Source: Tetracentron sinense
Taxonomy: Eukaryota > Streptophyta > Magnoliopsida > Trochodendrales > Trochodendraceae
Length of the DNA stretch: 64,000 nt
Assembly: GCA_015143295.1 (NCBI GenBank)
Contig: CM026568.1
Span: 36,588,441 to 36,652,440 of the forward strand
Reading direction: 5' to 3'
Below, piece after piece: positions 45,120 through 55,900 of the stretch. Below the pieces are notes generated by a model. The model searched no databases. It had not been told where the DNA came from and worked only from the letters and a program-made list of their open reading frames with translations. Position 1 is the stretch's first letter, and each line of letters starts with the position of its first letter. The position numbers and the translations under genes were made by a program.

Positions 45120-45560
45120 AAACATTAATTATTTTTTACTAGACTTCATTTTGGGTTTATAAATTAAACACAACATTTTTAATTTCAATTTAGTCCCTCC
45201 TTTTTTTTCCCTCTCAAGGCATTCACTTGTTCTCTCTCACACAAGCACTAAGACTCTATCTCCAATCACTTTATCGCAAGCCTCTCTCTCACCGTCTCAC
45301 ACGCCATTCTCTCTCTCCAATATTTTTAATACCATTTAACCGTGATTAAGAGTCACTAACTCTTAGATTCAACCATATAACTTTAGGTTTTAGAAAAAAA
45401 TATATTAACCACAATTAACCCTTAGAGTTAATATTTTTTTAATATATATATATATATATATTTATACATAGAAATAAGGTTAGATGGTTGAACCCTTAGA
45501 TTTAGTGAATCTTAACTACAATTAAGGTGTATTAAAAGACTTACAATTCCCTATAATTAT
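45120..45560. other. Intergenic with a degraded palindromic MITE relic
   Basis: From about 45330 to 45540 the pattern AACCGTGATTAAGAGTCACTA, AT-rich centre with a TA run, GTGAATCTTAACTACAATTAA mirrors the arms of the palindromic MITE family in decayed form. The rest, including a CTCTCTC-rich stretch, is unremarkable. Confidence 0.5.
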
Positions 45561-45564
45561 AACC

Positions 45565-48500
45565 GGACTTGGGGTAGTCTAATTACGCCACAGAGATCGC
45601 CACATGTCCCTTTTAACACTCCTTAATTGTGCTTAAGATTCACCCACCCCTAGGATTGTCATGCCCCAAAATCTCCCCTACAAGAATATAGAACTTTGAC
45701 ACGGGACTTACTTGACTTAATTCATTCAAGAACATTTAAAAACATATTAAAAGATGAACCTGGAAATTCTTCATTATCATTAACCTCAAACAATAATAAT
45801 AATAATAATTCCAATAATTAAATCTAATCCGTCCGGCCAATTATGAATATCAAGTGAACCCAATCCTTAAGCATGATCAATGACTGAAAATAAATCTAAA
45901 CAATATAATCCAAAATTGTCTTATTACATCCCTTAAATAAACTGAAATAAACAATTAATTATCTAAACTCAATAATAGGGAAAGTAATTCATATTGACTT
46001 CCTCTTCCCGGAAATCACATTCCTGCTCTTTAGGATACTCTTCCTCTATCTAAGGTGGTGGGGCACAGATATCGAACCCTCCTGCAACTACCGACATAAA
46101 AAGTACAGCTGAGCAAATGAAAGCTCAGCTTATACAAAATCTAGCTAACAATATACAATAATATATCTACATGCTCATGCTTTAACATATCTTACAATTT
46201 ATGTGCGGAAAACATGTAAACACACCATCGTGCAAAGCATATAACCAGGACTTGTGTGGACTTCTCAGACTTATGAGATGCTTGTTGGTTCTTTTTAGGT
46301 TTCTTACAATTAACACACAATCATGCTAGATCGGTCCTTACAACCACATATTATCATGTTTGTTATACTAGTCCTCTCAACCACATGTTGTCATGCTTGT
46401 TATACCAGTTCTTACAACCACATGTTGTCATATTTGTTATACCAATTTCCATATCCATACAGGTCCTTATAACCCCATGTTGTCATGTTTGTTATACCTT
46501 TTTTCATATTCATACAAGTCTTTACAACTACATGTTGTTATGCTTGTTATACATTTTTTTCATATCTGTACAGGTCCTTACAACCACATGTTGTCATGTT
46601 TGTTATACATTTTTTCATATCCATACAGGTCCTTACAACCACATGTTGTCATGTTATACTTTTATACATATCCATATAGGTCCTTAAACCTAGGATCTTA
46701 CAAGTCTTGTTAGTTTATGCAAACTAATGACTTGTGAACTTGTGAGGACTTATGAATTATCACGACGTGAGACTGTGCTTGATTGTGTCATAATCAAACC
46801 TCATGTAGGTTATCCCTTAGGTTCTGATATCAAATCACCGAATCTCACCAAAGCCACCCATATAACTAAGGTTAGAGAATTCAGAGTGTTGATATCATCC
46901 TCTAAGTATTCACCTATCCAAAATTCAATCAATCAATAACCATTCATAATTTCATATGAATAACATGCGATAATCACATTAAAACTTACCCATACATGAA
47001 GAATCATTCACAATATAAAAGTCAGGTTTAATAATTGACAAGGTTAATTCATGACATCAATAAAAATTACCAATTTCTAGGATTATCTATAATTCATCAT
47101 AATTTCATGATTATTCTCATTCTTCTTGTTTCAAGTAAAAATCATAATGTTAACAGGGTTATTCACATCCTATTCATGTCATTCACATCCTACTTTAATA
47201 ATCCATAGATCCATAATCCAATCATTTCCTCTGTTCTCAATCATAAATATAGATTCATACATCAATTCACTTAGGTCTCATCATCGAAATTATCTTTAAT
47301 TTATACGATAAAAACATTACAATAGGTTTATTCAATTCACATAAACTCATAATCAACCCAAGTTTCTTGATTTCATACAAACTCTTAGAGATATCATTAG
47401 GTTAGACAATGGATAGTACATAAACATATATCCATGTCTTGAAATTATTTAATCTTATAACAACCATTAGCTAGAACAGTGCATAGTACATAATCATTCA
47501 TTATCTTCCAAATCTTAACATCAAACCATCTTTAAATCATGTAACTCATATTTTTAACATGCTCATTCAAACCATGATAACACATAAAGACATATCCAGA
47601 TCTTAAAAATACTTATCTTATAAAAATAATTAGTTAGAACAGTGTATAGTACATTCATTGATCGTTTCCCTACGGTCCCTCACTTGAGAATGAGCTTGGA
47701 TTTCGATCTCCAAGCTTTCCCTTCTCCTTGAGATAAAGATCCTTGAAAAACTTAGGTTGAACTCTTTTTAGAATTCTTAAAAATCTTAAAATGCTTTCCT
47801 AACCCTAAATCCACGAAATAGGGGGTATTTATAGAGTTAGAGACCCTCAAATATTAAAAAAGTTTGGAATCAACATTTTTCGGAAAAATCTCGTCTCAAA
47901 CCCTGCTCCGGTATTTGACCCATAACTTTTGACTCGGTTATCGGAATTGAATGATTCAAAATACATTGGAAACCTTATTCAAAGAGGAATAATTTCTTGT
48001 GAAATAAATATGTCCCAATTTTAAGTACTTAGATGTCAAAATAGTTCATCAAGTTTGATGAATGTAAGAGAAAACCACAATTTAATAAGAAAATAATTAA
48101 GATACTTTCTAATTAGTCTAGGATTTCCTCCTCTAATCTAATTAATAATTAGAAAGAGAGAGAGATGGAGTATGCGGGTCCCTTCTTATTGTCTATTGGT
48201 TATAATTCTAATCTAATTAGAACTTATTAAATAGAAGGTCTATGGTGGGCTCCACTATTTTATACCTTAATACCTTAGATACTAATATCATATATAAAGA
48301 TGGTTTTGCTATACCGTATATAAATTGTTTTTTTTTTTGTTTTTTTGCATAAATCACATGAATGACACAATTATCGATAAATTAAAATTCGGGTCTCTAC
48401 AAGGATTCACCCACCTATCCTTTGTTTTTAGAAAAAAATATTTTCAAAAAGTTAATCCAATTAGTTAGTACATTTTAACCATGGTTTTATTTTAAAAAAA

Positions 48501-48620
48501 AACCAAGGATAGGTGAACCCTAGAGGTGGGTGAATCTTAATCACATTTAAGGGGTGTCAAAAAGGACACGCGGTGACCTTAGTGGCATAATCGGACTCCC
48601 TGAGTCCGGTTATGTCTCGT
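45565..48620. mobile_element. Palindromic MITE split by solo LTR 3
   Basis: The left arm (GAGATCGCCACATGTCCCTT, TTAATTGTGCTTAAGATTC, ACCCACCCCTAGGAT) stops at 45656 and resumes at 48402 (AGGATTCACCCACC). The right arm (GGTGGGTGAATCTTAATCAC, AAGGGGTGTCAAAAAGGACAC, GCGGTGACC) ends near 48620 at GACTCCCTGAGTCCGGTTAT. Removing the LTR and one AGGAT restores a normal copy, so the LTR arrived later. Confidence 0.85.
45657..48401 (-). mobile_element. Solo LTR 3, perfect 5-bp target duplication, inserted in a MITE
   Basis: Plus-strand ends are TGTCATGCCCCAAAATCTCC and AATTCGGGTCTCTACA; AGGAT flanks both sides (45652-45656 and 48402-48406). A TATAAATAC box on the minus strand near 47830 gives the orientation. 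A tandem array (units with CCACATGTTGTCATGTTTG and CATATCCATACAGG) spans about 46330-46690; small open frames there are only translated repeat. The shared block is at about 46045-46140 (CTACCGACATAAAAAGTAC). Length 2,745 bp with no internal domain. Confidence 0.85.
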
Positions 48621-48686
48621 AATAAAAGGAACACGTTGATTTGTGAGATGTAACCAGACTTCAAGGAGTTCGGTTATAACTATAGA

Positions 48687-49926
48687 CAGGGGCGGAGCCA
48701 AGGGTGGGGAGGGGTCATGGCCCCCCAAAAAAATTTAAATGTTATTACATTGTAGCTAGAATTTTTTTAAAAATACATAACATCTAAATTTTGTATAGAG
48801 TGCCCCCCAAAAAAATATTGTAATTTTTTATGTCTTTACTATTATAATGCGAGAGCCTTTTGTAGATGAATTTTCTGAAATTCCTAAACTACCCTTATAT
48901 AAAAACAAAACATCGATTTAATGTTTTACTTTAATTCCCAAACTACCCTTGCATTTGATTTAATGTTTACTTTAATTCCCAAACTACCCCTTGCTCATCT
49001 ATCTATTTAGAATCACAGCCAATCGCGATTGAACTCTGGGAGAGTTTAATCGCACCCGCGGGTTAACACGTGTCTCTTTTAACTCCTATTAACTGTGGTT
49101 AACTCCTTCCCCTCACGCTCACGTGCATCGCATGTGCCATTAGCGAGTTCAATCGCACCCGTGAGTTAACACGTGTCCCTTTTAACTCCTAATAATTGTA
49201 GTTAACTCCATCCCCTCACTCTCACATGTATCGCACGTGCCACCCGCTAGTATGATATAAAGGGATTGATTCTTACTCATTGTGTCCTTTTTAACCCTAG
49301 TTCAAATTTATTAACTTGGGAGTTAAGTTTATTTAATTAAAAACTAAGGATAGATGTATAAACCTTAGGTTAAATGAAGGATCCCTTTATATTATACTGT
49401 GGCCAAGCTTAACCAACTTAAAGTTATTATCCATTTACATAATATCTTCCCATTTCATCCCTTTTTAACTATGGTTAATCTTGATCAACTTAATTTTTAT
49501 TTTTTTTTGTAAAGACCAAGGTTAAATGAATGATCCCTAGGGACGAGTCAATCTTAACCATAGTTAGTGGGTATTAAAAAGATAGGCAGGGACTAACGAA
49601 GACTGGCATTTTATTACACAGTGAAAATGCACGGTAAGTTGAACATTTTCATTAATTTTATCTATATAATAACTCAATCAAAAGTTAGGGCCTTTGTTTT
49701 TCTTGCTACTAGACTCTTTTTGGAATGCCGCACTAACGAATTTTATAACCTGATAGACCCATTACTAAAAATAATAATTTATCAGGGGCTACGCCCTTGA
49801 ATCTGCAAGGTCCCGTTACTCAAAAAAAAAAAAAAAAAATCAAAGGGGCTATACCCTCGAACCCCAATCCCATTATTTTTTTGACATACTTTGGCCCCCA
49901 AGGGAAAATTCCTAGCTCCGCCCTTG
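48687..49926. mobile_element. hAT-like element with GGGGCGGAGCC ends
   Basis: Begins CAGGGGCGGAGCCAAGG and ends CCTAGCTCCGCCCTTG, the same terminal motif as the 11079-11633 element. It contains CCCCCCAAAAAAAT and GGGGCTACGCCCTTGAA stretches typical of this family. No transposase frame is present, and the flanking octamers agree poorly. It includes a tandem duplication at 49045-49250 and a MITE-like block near 49440-49570. Confidence 0.6.
49045..49250. repeat. Tandem duplication of 103 bp
   Basis: Units 49045-49147 and 49148-49250 share CAATCGCACCCG or AATCGCACCCG, GTTAACACGTGTC, CTTTTAACTCCT, GGTTAACTCC or AGTTAACTCC, and CCCCTCAC; divergence is about 10-15 percent by eye. Confidence 0.8.
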
Positions 49927-50051
49927 ATCGTGGAGAATTTCATGTTAAGTGTACAATTTTATGACAGAAAAAAAGAAGAGGGATTAAAATAGAAGTAAAA
50001 AATGTTTTGTTTAATTTGTAAACCCAAAATGAAGACTCATCAAAATAGTTA

Positions 50052-50554
50052 GGGGTCGTTTGGATACACAGCTGTTTTTCTATTTTTATTTTATGTTTTA
50101 AAAAATTGGAAACAACTTTCTATTTTCAATTTTTTATAGCAGGAAACACGTTTGACATTACTAACTGATACTTGTTTTAAAATAAGTAAAACAGAAAAAC
50201 ATGTTTGGTAAATATGATGAACAGGACAATGAGTAAACAATTCAATCCATAATAGTGTTAGTGGTGGTGGTGGGTGGTTGGTGGTGGTGGGTGGTGTAGT
50301 GATGGTGTGGTGGTAGTATTATGGTTGTACTAGTAGTGAATGGTTTTAGTGGTGTTGTAACACTCCATATTTTCTGTTATTGTTGTTCCCCCCCTCCCAA
50401 AAAAAAAATAGAGGTAACAAAATTTTTTTGTTGTCTTGATTTTCAAAAATTTTGTTATTAATTTTAAAAAATAGAACGGAAACATGTTTTGTGTAATTTT
50501 TTTTAAAATTTTGTTTTGTAAAAACAAAAAATGGAAGTGCAACCAAACAGAACC
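50052..50554. mobile_element. PIF/Harbinger-like (Tourist) MITE
   Basis: Inverted ends GGGGTCGTTTGGATACAC and GTGCAACCAAACAGAACC are flanked by TTA on both sides (50049-50051 and 50555-50557), the classical PIF/Harbinger target. The body holds a GGTGGTGGTGG-type simple repeat around 50260-50310 and no coding frame. Confidence 0.65.
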
Positions 50555-50557
50555 TTA

Positions 50558-52460
50558 GTGTTTGACTCGTTGATGGGTACGTGTGTTAATGAAGGAAGAG
50601 TCTACCAAGATTCTTTGTGGAGGTCTCCACAAAGAATCTCGACTCGATATTTTCTGGTTGGTGTTGGCGAGGAGATCTTAAATTCGCCACATATTCTTTG
50701 CATATCAGCTAAAGTGTTGATTATGAAGAACGCCATGATAGAAATGTACAAGAGTTGTGCCACATTTGGAATTATAATGACGGTCTCCTTGCCAAAATCA
50801 ATCGGAGAAGATTTTGGTATGTGTCTTGACTAATACTCTTCAAAAGATCCTCCTGATGAGGGACAGAAAATCAATATATTTGTTCAAGGCAAGTGACAGG
50901 CCAGCACATTTTCGCGTAGTCGATATTCTCGATGACTCTTACTTTAGGGTAGGAAAATTCTCCATATTATTTATTATGTAGCCTTCCGTAGATATCCCTT
51001 TCTGCGTGACTTTCACTATGAGGCGAGGTAATTCTTAGGGTTTTTTTTTTCCATAGCCCTCCATAAATAATCATTTCCATGACTTGAACCTAATACATTG
51101 TGTTAGTCTCTTATACCAACCGATAAGTGTCTTCATCAAAATTCTTTAAAAGAATGTTACTATGGCGAAAGATCAATATACTTATTAAAGGCTCGTAACA
51201 AGTTTCAAGTCAATTATGAGGTGACAAGTGACAACTGTCCTCGATCATGCAATTAAAATGCTTGCAATGAGATGGGGTCTTGATTGGTAACAAGTGTTAT
51301 CTTGCACAAGGTTAACCCAAATGGCCTTAAATCATAGATGACTCTGTGCATTAAAAATGTGACAAGTGTCATTGGTAAGGTTCATGCATCAAATATTCAT
51401 TTTCGATTTTTGTTCGAGTTTCCCGATGAAACAGGCTGGGTCGATATCAGTGGATGACAATAGGAGAATGAAATTCATCATTTTTGTTTAACAGGGTTAG
51501 AAGCAGTCCCACCATAGTTAAATGCCCTCGATATTTTGGGGATTCTGTGAAGATATTTCTTTCGAAATACTCACCCAAAACATTATCCAAGCTTTCCTAA
51601 AATACCCCTATTCATATATCATTCAATTTCATTAATTTTAATTCTAAATTTCATACATATATAGTCTTTTTTGCGTTCTAAATTATATTTAAGTAAAATT
51701 ACTAGTTACTTAGAATATATGTATACCGAATTAATTAAACACATAGTGGTACATTGTTTTTCTTCATATATTTGATGCTTTTAATCTCATTTGAAATGAA
51801 TTGGAATAATAAACGTCCTTCAATATTTGATTTCATATTTATAAGTTCGCATAGTAGATCTCATAGATTTTTTGTTACGGGTCATTGTTTGTAAATATTG
51901 TTGGTGCCAAAGACGAATAATTAAACCTAACAAACCTATCAAAGAAGTGCAAATAGATTACTCGCCTCGATATTAAAGTAGACAAAGAATGTAATTTAGT
52001 TATTTTCCTAATTAAAATTTTGATTAAGATTAAATATTTATTTTAAAAATAAATTGATAAAAAAGAGATCTAATTATGCCATGATTTCATAAATTAATTT
52101 AAATTTAAGGGAACAAATTTTTAGCTCCGCATAAATAGGATTGTACTTTCTTAGTTATTGAATAATAGAATTGCAAGTTCTCTAAAATCAAATCTCAACA
52201 CGTGACATATCTCTTAAGATTTCGACATTAATATAAGTAACATAGGAGATAAATGTCGAGAAAACAGGTTGTTTGAACGATTTTAAACTATTTGATCAAA
52301 TATAGTTTGTCAGCATCAACCCCAGCTCTAGGGTTCACTGTCTACCGGAGTTATAGAGATTTGTATTTTTTAACATTTAATTGGATGGTCTAAAAAATCC
52401 GATCAATATATGTATATATATATAACATTAAAAAATGTATAAAATTTAATGGTAAATAAG
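50558..52460. other. Intergenic region, hairpin but no recognised gene
   Basis: A 100-codon frame beginning inside the PIF MITE and ending at 50833 has no domain I know. A hairpin (AGATTCTTTGTGGAG, 4-base loop, complement) lies at about 50610-50641. The rest is AT-rich with no repeat ends or genes recognised. Confidence 0.45.
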
Positions 52461-52470
52461 AAATTACGAA

Positions 52471-52640
52471 GCCAGGGGTGTAGCGCAGTGACCAAAGGAC
52501 AAACCGTATGCCCGAGTTCTCAAGGTCGGTTCCTAGGCTCTCCTGATCAATATGAGGTTGTATGAGGTGGAGGTATTCCTTATGGTGAGACTAGTGTTAG
52601 TCTTTAAGACTATGGATATCTACGTTTATAAAAAAAAAAA
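52471..52640 (+). mobile_element. SINE with poly(A) tail and 10-bp target duplication
   Basis: AAATTACGAA occurs directly before (52461-52470) and directly after (52641-52650) the element, which ends in a run of A. Its head carries box A-like GTGTAGCGCAGTGACCAAAG and box B-like GAGTTCTCAAGGTCGGTTCC, so it is tRNA-derived. It lies about 280 bp upstream of the VIM-like start codon and is related to 3932-4047. Confidence 0.85.
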
Positions 52641-52923
52641 AAATTACGAAATAAATAAAAGAGTTTAAGGGCAGGTTAGTCATTTGATAATTAATCTCTT
52701 AATTTTTTTTGTGTTTAAAAGGGTACGTCCCTACCGGCGCTTCCAAAAGTCTGGCCGGAAACTACCCTATTCGTAAAAAGAGGGAAAATTCAAAACCCCC
52801 CTCGAAATATTTTCAAAACCCGCCTCCATTATTCTCTCATCTCCGACTTCCCGACGGACGAACCCTACAAGGCTCTCCTCATTGTCTCTCTGCCCTTGTT
52901 ATCCCTGCCTATCCTTCCCTCCC

Positions 52924-55900
52924 ATGGCGCACGGTAGCCAACTCCCCTGCGACGGAGACGGCATTTGCATGCTTTGCAAGCAACAGCCTTCCGATGAAGA
53001 GACGCTCACATGCAAAACGTGCGTCACTCCCTGGCACGTTAGCTGCCTATCTGTTCGTCCTGAAACCCTAGCTTCTACTCTTCAATGGGAGTGTCCGGAT
53101 TGTTCTATGGCTACCAATGGCAATCCGGTTCCGGGAAACGGGAAATCGATTGTCTCCGGCGAGTCTGATGCTTCCGATGATCTGATCGCCGCTGTTCGAG
53201 CTATCGAATCGGACCGATCACTCACGGAACAGGAGAAGGCTAAGAAACGGCAGGAGCTTATGAGCAGAGGCGCTCGATCGGGCGATCCTGATGAAGAGAA
53301 GTTGAAGAAGAAGGAGAAAATGAAAGACGAAAACGATGTTCTCGATCTTCTTGACGGGAGCCTGAACTGTTCGTTTTGTATGCAGTTGCCGGACAGACCT
53401 GTGACTGTAAGTGTTTGTTGTTTCGAATTTAGAGGTTCTGATTTTTGAGATTTAAGGGACTGTTTGTTATTCGATTGAAGTTTTTTAGTTTAATATTCCA
53501 GTCGCATTCATTGAGGTTCCGAATCTTCGTTTCAAGGTGGGTTGGTGTTTTTGTTTTCTGATTTAGGTCCCTAAGAAATATTATCGAGGTCTCTGGTTCT
53601 ATATGTTTTTTTTATCCTTATTTTTCTTTCCTATTTAACTATCTTTTTTAATATAGCTTTTATGTTTTTATAGATTCAGAAAGGTCGTTTATCCGATTAA
53701 AGTTTTCTCTGATGTCTTGAAGTTGTCTACAAGTTTACGTTTGCGTGTTTTTCATTGAATGATCTGTTAATTAATGTTTCCGTCTTATATTCATATACTG
53801 TTTACGAATGCCTCATCATGTTTTGAATATAAACTAACAGAGAACCTTTTTCGATGAGATTTCTGGTTTTGATCGTCTTTAGAAGCCTAGTTCGTTTGTT
53901 TCCTCCTCGCCCTTGGATTTTCCGCTACAAATGATACTCATGCTGACGGATCTTTTTTTGGTTATTATTATTATTATCATCATTTTCACGCCTTCGGTTC
54001 AAGAAACTAAGGAATCTGTGTATGAATTTTTAATGTGTTTCTTAGGTTTGAAAACTTAAGAAGGGTTTTGGACTTATTAAATTTATTTATTAGACTCCCT
54101 TTTATAGATTTTATTTATTGTGAAGGATTTATTCAATTGTTACTCTCATTTACTATTTTTAAAATGATTTATTCAATTAAAATTATTTAGCATTTATCTT
54201 CTATTTGTTTTCCTCTTTTTGCTGCTTTTTTTTTTGTGAGTTGACTTGCTACTCTTATTCATTATTTTTAATTACTATGTTTAATTAAATTTAGTTAGCA
54301 TCTATCTAATATTTTTGTTCTTCCTTTTAAGTTGAAAATTGCTAAAATACCCATTTTGTCTGTGATGGATTTCTGTCTCTCGCTTTTATTTTAGTTTCAG
54401 TTGTTGGATTCTGGGGTAGCTCAATCTACCTGCTTTAATGAAATTTTCTGTTTTCTGTTTTTTCCCCTCTAGTTGCATCTTCATTAATTTCTTGCTCACA
54501 TATATAAAGTTAAATTACAATACTCACTCACTAATAGTTTTCTGAATTTGCTCACTCCTTCCCTTCTTTCATTGTTTGGACGATACCTATTATTTTAGCT
54601 AATTTGTTATGGTCATTTACAATGCAACTATGCCAGGAGAGTACAGGGTTGTTCTACCTTGCCTGAGTCCTCTAGATTTTAAGCTTTCTTGAAAGAGAAT
54701 TGCTTTAACTTGCCCTGCTTACTGATTTTTACTTATGTTTTTGTAATATCTCTGAATGAAAACTACTGGAACTGAACAAAATACATATTTTTTTTAGAAA
54801 GGTGCATGGATGTATCTATTTAGAACGGTCTTTTTAGTCATTCTGATAATATTGAGGGTGCTCCAAAGTTATTTTGTTACTCAATTTCAATAGAGTATCC
54901 ACTTAAGAGACTTGAGACAGCTGAAAAATTTAGCCTAATGATTATTGTAAAATTTCATAAGGTGATGATATTTTATCTTCCTCATTTCAGACACCTTGTG
55001 GCCACAGTTTTTGCTTGAAATGCTTCCAGAAATGGACCCAACAAGGAAAGCGCACTTGTGCGAAGTGCCGCCACACTATCCCTCCCAAGATGGCAAGCCA
55101 ACCCCGAATCAACTCTGCACTTGTTGTCGCCATCCGTATGGCCAAGATGTCTAAATCAATTGCCACAGGCGGGTTGCTAAAAGCCTACCATTTTGTCCAC
55201 AACCAGGACCGACCAGACAAGGCATTCACCACTGAGCGAGCTAAGAAGGCTGGAAAAGCTAATGCTTGCAGCGGAAAGATCTTTGTTACGGTCCCGCCTG
55301 ACCATTTTGGACCCATCCTTGCAGAAAATGACCCAGAGCGGAAGCTGGGTGTATTGGTTGGGGAATCTTGGGAGGATCGGATGGAATGCAGGCAATGGGG
55401 GGCCCATCTTCCGCATGTTGCTGGGATTGCCGGGCAAGCAGAATATGGCGCACAGTCAGTGGCACTTTCTGGAGGCTACGAGGACGATGAGGATCATGGC
55501 GAGTGGTTTCTCTACACGGGAAGGTATATTCATGAACACGTTAGAATTGGTTATCTGATTCAGTTTAATTGTTGAGTTACGATTTACTCAGTGACATGGT
55601 CTGTTACTTTAATTGTCTTCTTTAAAGGGAAAAAAATGGATTCATTGGTGGCTAAAATGGCAGTTTTGGGGTATTTATGGTTCTATCCATGATTCAAGAT
55701 CAGGTGGGTTTGGGTTTTCCTTGGCTTAGGCTGTCCTCAGTTTTAATGTCATCTATTTCACATCAACTTTAATGGAGATAAAACGAAGTGAAATTGTTAG
55801 AATCAAGGATGCAGCTTTCTTTCTACTGCCGTTTCTTTGCTATTGGGCATAAGTCACGTCTCAATCAGCATGATGAGTTGGGGCTGTCATCATACAGGGT

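Noticed and set aside
40100-46690. Regularly spaced repeats resembling a CRISPR array
   Set aside because: Units are contiguous 55-80-bp tandem repeats without unique spacers, inside plant LTRs; no cas genes.
46385-46713. Overlapping frames of 64-106 codons with repeated TTCCHVC-like words
   Set aside because: They are translations of a tandem DNA repeat within solo LTR 3; all three plus-strand phases are open because of the repeat unit, not because of coding.
50531-50833. 100-codon plus-strand frame
   Set aside because: Starts inside the end of the PIF-like MITE, has no recognisable domain or splice context, and its ATG is part of the terminal repeat.
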